Of a stretch of 64,000 bases of DNA, positions 60,510 through 64,000 are shown one piece after another. The stretch comes from an uncultured Collinsella sp. GTDB lineage: Bacteria > Actinomycetota > Coriobacteriia > Coriobacteriales > Coriobacteriaceae. Position 1 is the first letter of the stretch, and the number at the start of each line of letters is the position of its first letter. Below the pieces are notes generated by a model. It was not told where the DNA came from and did not search any database. It was given only the letters and a program-made list of their open reading frames with translations. Both the position numbers and the translations under genes were made by a program. The DNA is taken from contig UQIH01000010.1 of the NCBI GenBank assembly GCA_900541145.1, positions 1 to 64,000 of the forward strand, given 5' to 3'.

Positions 60510-61409
60510 ATGAGCGAGGAAGTCATGAACACCGTCGAGGCTGTACTCGGCAAGGCAGACGCCCCCACCATCGAGATCGCCGCTCACGCCGGCACCTGCT
60601 ACGGCGTGCAGCGTGCACTCGATATGGCGCTGGCCGCCGCCCCGCAGGTGGGGGAGAACGCTCAGGTCCACACCCTGGGCCCGCTCATCCATAACCCCAT
60701 CGTGGTGCGCGAGCTTTCCGAGGCGGGCGTCGGTCTGGCCGACACCCTGGACGATGCCGCATCGGGCACCGTGATCATTCGCGCACACGGCGTGGTGCCG
60801 CAGGTGATCGAGGCCGCTCGCGAGCGCGGCCTCAACGTGGTCGATGCCACCTGTCCCTACGTCAAGAAGGTCCACGTGGCCGCCGAGCGCCTGGTGCGCG
60901 AGGGCTATCGCGTGCTCGTCGTGGGCGAGCCGGGCCATCCCGAGGTTGAGGGCATCCTGGGCCATGCCGGCGATGACGCGCAGGTCGTGAGCTGCGCCGA
61001 CGATGCAGACGCGCTGCCGCTCAAGGGCAAGGTAGGCCTCGTTGTGCAGACCACCCAGACCGCGCAGAACTTGGCCGATGTCGTGGCTGCCATCACCCCG
61101 CGCGTGCAGGAGCTGCGTGTGATCAACACCATCTGCGCTGCTACGAGCGAGCGCCAGCAGGCGGCCGCCGCACTTGCCAACCGCTGTGATTGCATGGTCG
61201 TCGTGGGCGGAAAGAACTCGGGCAACACCCGCCGCCTGGCGCAAATCTGCACTGACGTCTGCGAGCACACGCATCACATCGAGGAAGCTTCCGAGCTCGA
61301 GGCCGCGTGGTTTACCGACGCGCGCCATATCGGTATCACCGCCGGAGCCTCCACCCCACAAGAACACATCGAACGCGCCGTTGCGCGCATCAAGGAGCTT
61401 TGCCGCTAA
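60510..61409 (+). CDS. ispH: 4-hydroxy-3-methylbut-2-enyl diphosphate reductase
   Basis: Last step of the MEP isoprenoid pathway, an iron-sulphur enzyme. The three cluster Cys are in AGTCYGVQRAL (near 30), DATCPYVKKVH (near 114) and NTICAATSERQ (near 208). RAHGVVPQ and GEPGHPEVEGI are also conserved. The product has 299 residues from ATG 60510, near family length; ATG 60525, with GAGGAAG upstream, is an alternative. An in-frame start inside plsC (60480) is not credible. DUF512 follows after 2 bases. Confidence 0.95.
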   Translation: MSEEVMNTVEAVLGKADAPTIEIAAHAGTCYGVQRALDMALAAAPQVGENAQVHTLGPLIHNPIVVRELSEAGVGLADTLDDAASGTVIIRAHGVVPQVIEAARERGLNVVDATCPYVKKVHVAAERLVREGYRVLVVGEPGHPEVEGILGHAGDDAQVVSCADDADALPLKGKVGLVVQTTQTAQNLADVVAAITPRVQELRVINTICAATSERQQAAAALANRCDCMVVVGGKNSGNTRRLAQICTDVCEHTHHIEEASELEAAWFTDARHIGITAGASTPQEHIERAVARIKELCR

Positions 61410-61411
61410 TC

Positions 61412-62854
61412 ATGGACCAGACCGTACCCGCATACGCCGCCGAGGTGGCCGATTACGGGCGCAGCCGCGACCCCGAGCCGGGTGAGGGCGCGCTCGTTAA
61501 GAACGTGCGTCCCGAATCGCCCGCATGGGATGTGGGTATCGAGCCGGGCATGCGCGTGCTCACGGTCAACGGCGAGCAACTCACCGACATGATCGTCTGG
61601 CTTTGGGAAGCAGACGACGATACCGTCGAGCTGGAGGTATTCGATCCGCGCGACGGCACTGTCACCCCCGTGGAGCTCGACCGTTTTCCCGGTGAGGATT
61701 GGGGTCTTGAGTTCGACGGCCCCATCTTTGACGGCATGCGTACCTGTGTAAACGCCTGCGTGTTCTGCTTTATGACGATGCTGCCCAAGGGCGGCCGCTC
61801 CACGCTCTACATTCGCGACGACGACTATCGCCTGAGCTTTTTACAGGGTAACTTTGTCACGCTCACGAACCTTTCCGACGAGGACGTGCAAAACGTTATC
61901 AATCGCAACATGAGTCCGATGAACGTGTCGGTCCATGCCGTGAGCCCCGACGTCCGCCGCCGCATGATGGGCCGCAACGCCCAGCGCGGCATGGACGTGC
62001 TCGAGGCCATCATGGCCGCCGGCATCGAGATTCATGCGCAGATTGTGCTGTGCCCCGGCATGAACGACGGCGAGGAGCTGGAAAAGACCTTACGCTTTTG
62101 CGAGGAGCACGAGCAGATCACCAGCCTGGGCATTGTGCCGCTTGGTTTTACCAAGCATCAGAATCGTTTTAGCTGGTCCTACAGCGATAAGCCCGAGCTG
62201 GCGCGCGAGACCATCGCCATGATCCGGCCTTTCCAGGACCGTGCCTTCGAGCGATTTGGCCGCCATACCTTCCAGATGAGCGACGAGTTCTATCTGGACG
62301 CCGGCATCGAGCCGCCCGAGGCCGATTTCTACGACGGCTACCCGCAGTACTACGACGGCATCGGCATGATCCGCTCGTATCTGGACGAGACAGACGATGT
62401 CCTTGCCGCCGACGCCGAGCGCCTTGCCAGCGTTCGCAAGGCTATGACCGCCCGCGACCAGCACCTGGTATGTCTTTCGGGCGCCAGCGCACGCGATACC
62501 GTGGCGCGCTTCGTGGAGTCTCCACAGGGCCTTTCCGGCACCGTCACGGCCATCAAGAACCGCTACTTTGGCGGCAACGTGGACGTGACCGGCCTCATCG
62601 TCGCGAGCGATATCCTTGAGCAGCTGCCGCAAGACCTGTCGGGGGTTATGCTCTTTGTGCCTAAGCTCATGTTCAACGCTGACGGCATGACGCTTGACGA
62701 GTATCATCGTGAAGATTTACTCGCAAGCCTTACCAGTCGCGGCGCCGAGGTTCATGTGGTGTCGACCATGCCGCATGAGCTGCTCGATACCCTGGAGCGC
62801 ATCCTTGGCATTGTGCCCGCAGACTCTAACACTTCCACTGACCCTACCCATTAA
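61412..62854 (+). CDS. DUF512 family protein with PDZ and radical-SAM-like domains
   Basis: A 480-residue protein of the DUF512/PDZ/radical SAM type. Residues 20-90 are a PDZ-like domain (ALVKNVRPESPAWDVGIEPG). The cluster motif CVNACVFCF at about 112-120 and IRDDDYRLSFLQGNFVTLTN (about 132-151) are diagnostic. The C-terminal part carries the DUF512 domain, including VDVTGLIVASDILEQL. Biochemical function is unknown. Members are often next to der, as here (10 bases downstream). The ribosome site is not obvious; an AAGGAG lies 14 bases before ATG 61412. Confidence 0.88.
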   Translation: MDQTVPAYAAEVADYGRSRDPEPGEGALVKNVRPESPAWDVGIEPGMRVLTVNGEQLTDMIVWLWEADDDTVELEVFDPRDGTVTPVELDRFPGEDWGLEFDGPIFDGMRTCVNACVFCFMTMLPKGGRSTLYIRDDDYRLSFLQGNFVTLTNLSDEDVQNVINRNMSPMNVSVHAVSPDVRRRMMGRNAQRGMDVLEAIMAAGIEIHAQIVLCPGMNDGEELEKTLRFCEEHEQITSLGIVPLGFTKHQNRFSWSYSDKPELARETIAMIRPFQDRAFERFGRHTFQMSDEFYLDAGIEPPEADFYDGYPQYYDGIGMIRSYLDETDDVLAADAERLASVRKAMTARDQHLVCLSGASARDTVARFVESPQGLSGTVTAIKNRYFGGNVDVTGLIVASDILEQLPQDLSGVMLFVPKLMFNADGMTLDEYHREDLLASLTSRGAEVHVVSTMPHELLDTLERILGIVPADSNTSTDPTH

Positions 62855-62864
62855 AGGAGAGCAG

Positions 62865-64000
62865 ATGAAACCTATCGTCGCCGTCGTCGGACGCCCCAAC
62901 GTGGGCAAGTCCACGCTCGTTAACCGCCTGGCCCAGACCTCGGACGCCATCGTCCACGAGTCCCGCGGCGTCACGCGCGACCGCTCGTATCACACGGCCG
63001 ATTGGAACGGCCGTGAGTTTACCATCGTCGACACGGGCGGTATCGAGCCGCTCAAGAGCGACGACGTTTTTGCAACGTCCATCCGCGACCAGGCCCTTGC
63101 CGCAGCCGAGGAAGCCGCCGTCATTCTGTTTGTGGTCGACGGCCGCACCGGCGTCACCGAGGAGGACGAGTCGGTCGCCCGCATGCTCAAGCGCTGCGAC
63201 AAGCCGGTCTTTCTGCTGGTGAACAAACTCGACAACCCCGATCGCGAGAACGACAGCATCTGGGAGTTCTATTCGCTCGGCATCGGTGAGCCCACGCCGC
63301 TCTCGGCCCTGCATGGCCATGGCACGGGCGACCTGCTCGACGATATCGTGGCCCTGCTTCCGGAGGAAGAGGACGAGGTCGCCGATGAGTTCCCCGACGC
63401 GCTGAACGTCGCCATCATCGGCCGCCCCAATGCCGGTAAGTCGTCGCTGTTCAACCGCATCTTGGGCGCCGACCGCTCCATCGTCTCGAACATCGCCGGC
63501 ACCACGCGCGACGCCATCGACACCGTCGTGGAGCGCAACGGCAAGCATTACCGCATGGTCGACACCGCGGGCATTCGCAAGAAGAGCACCGTGTACGAGA
63601 ATATCGAGTACTACTCGATGGTCCGCGGCCTGCGCGCCATCGACCGCGCCGACGTGGCGCTGCTCGTCGTCGACGCCTCCGTGGGCGTCACCGAGCAGGA
63701 CCAGAAGGTCATGGGCTTGGCTATCGAGCGCGGCTGCGCCATCGTGGTGCTGCTCAACAAGTGGGACCTGCTCGACGATGACCGCAAGCGCGAGGCCTGT
63801 ATGGAGACCATTGACCGCCGTCTGGGCGTCATGGCTCCCTGGGCCCAGTACCTGCGCATCTCTGCCCTGACTGGCCGCAGCGTCGAGAAGATCTGGGCGA
63901 TGGTCGACGCCGCCGAGAAGACGCGTTCGCAAAAGATCAGCACCTCGCGCCTTAATACGTTCCTCACCGACCTGCGCGAGTTCGGCCACACCGTGGTGGA
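62865..64000 (+). CDS. der: Ribosome-associated GTPase Der (EngA), cut by the window edge
   Basis: An EssentialGTPase of 50S ribosome assembly with two tandem G domains. The frame is open from ATG 62865 (AAAGGAGA upstream) to the end of the window, giving 378 full codons out of an expected 430-440. First domain: GRPNVGKSTLVNRL near 9-22, DTGGIEP, NKLDNPD. Second: GRPNAGKSSLFNRIL near 186-200, DTAGIRKKS, NKWDLLDDD. The C-terminal KH-like domain is only begun (TSRLNTFLTDLREF). Confidence 0.96.
   Translation, partial: MKPIVAVVGRPNVGKSTLVNRLAQTSDAIVHESRGVTRDRSYHTADWNGREFTIVDTGGIEPLKSDDVFATSIRDQALAAAEEAAVILFVVDGRTGVTEEDESVARMLKRCDKPVFLLVNKLDNPDRENDSIWEFYSLGIGEPTPLSALHGHGTGDLLDDIVALLPEEEDEVADEFPDALNVAIIGRPNAGKSSLFNRILGADRSIVSNIAGTTRDAIDTVVERNGKHYRMVDTAGIRKKSTVYENIEYYSMVRGLRAIDRADVALLVVDASVGVTEQDQKVMGLAIERGCAIVVLLNKWDLLDDDRKREACMETIDRRLGVMAPWAQYLRISALTGRSVEKIWAMVDAAEKTRSQKISTSRLNTFLTDLREFGHTVV

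Overview
The window looks like chromosome of a high-GC anaerobic gut actinobacterium of the Coriobacteriia, most likely Collinsella. This is inferred from gene content and order (a glgB-glgP-glgC-glgD-glgA cluster, a GlgX/MalQ-type fusion, a LoaP-type NusG paralogue heading a polysaccharide cluster, an scpA-scpB-rluB-cmk-plsC-ispH-DUF512-der run) and from the GC-rich wobble positions of the core genes. No marker gene fixes the species. No rRNA, CRISPR array, integrase or replication origin is visible.

Layout. (1) 1-9.5 kb is housekeeping: metK on the minus strand, then gltX, priA, def, fmt and rsmB on the plus strand, then a small FmdB-type zinc-ribbon gene. Three intergenic spacers hold REP-like hairpins with near-perfect long stems. 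(2) 9.5-23 kb is a minus-strand glycogen block: a two-domain alpha-glucan hydrolase/4-alpha-glucanotransferase and the cluster glgB, glgP, glgC, glgD, glgA. The synthase and the branching enzyme both carry Lys/Ala/Thr-rich histone-H1-like C-terminal tails. GGTAAAACG-type operator candidates lie upstream of the fusion gene and in the glgB/HAD divergent spacer. (3) 23.1-24.5 kb holds a HAD phosphatase and a thiamine pyrophosphokinase.

(4) 24.55-53.35 kb is an accessory region bounded by two almost identical, same-strand tRNA-Ala(GGC) genes, each with its own promoter. It begins with a long structured leader and a LoaP-type antiterminator, followed by a surface-polysaccharide cluster: initiating sugar transferase, GT2 glycosyltransferases, EpsG/Wzy-like polymerase, Wzx-like flippase, LicD, IspD/TarI-like cytidylyltransferase, SDR epimerase, hexapeptide acetyltransferase, and a decayed GT14 gene. 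After a transposase remnant and a frameshifted transglutaminase/ricin-lectin gene comes a defence-type stretch: a small membrane coiled-coil gene, Gabija (gajA, gajB), a large unrecognised protein with an Mrr-like nuclease motif, an LPXTG surface protein, an FRG-domain protein, an RloA/RloB (AbiL-like) pair, a Doc-type toxin with an unrecognised 61-residue partner, a DUF3825 protein, tRNA-Val(CAC), and a DUF559-like nuclease-fold protein next to the second tRNA-Ala.

(5) 53.4-64 kb returns to core genes: an ABC-F ATPase, a small membrane protein, a site-2 protease, scpA, scpB, rluB, cmk, plsC, ispH, a DUF512 radical-SAM-like protein and der, which runs off the right edge.

The most promising leads are the tRNA-bounded capsule/defence island, the uncharacterised nuclease-motif protein at 43364-45151, the H1-like tails on glycogen enzymes, and the multi-hairpin leader ahead of the LoaP gene. 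All functional calls rest on motif recognition by eye; no database search was run.
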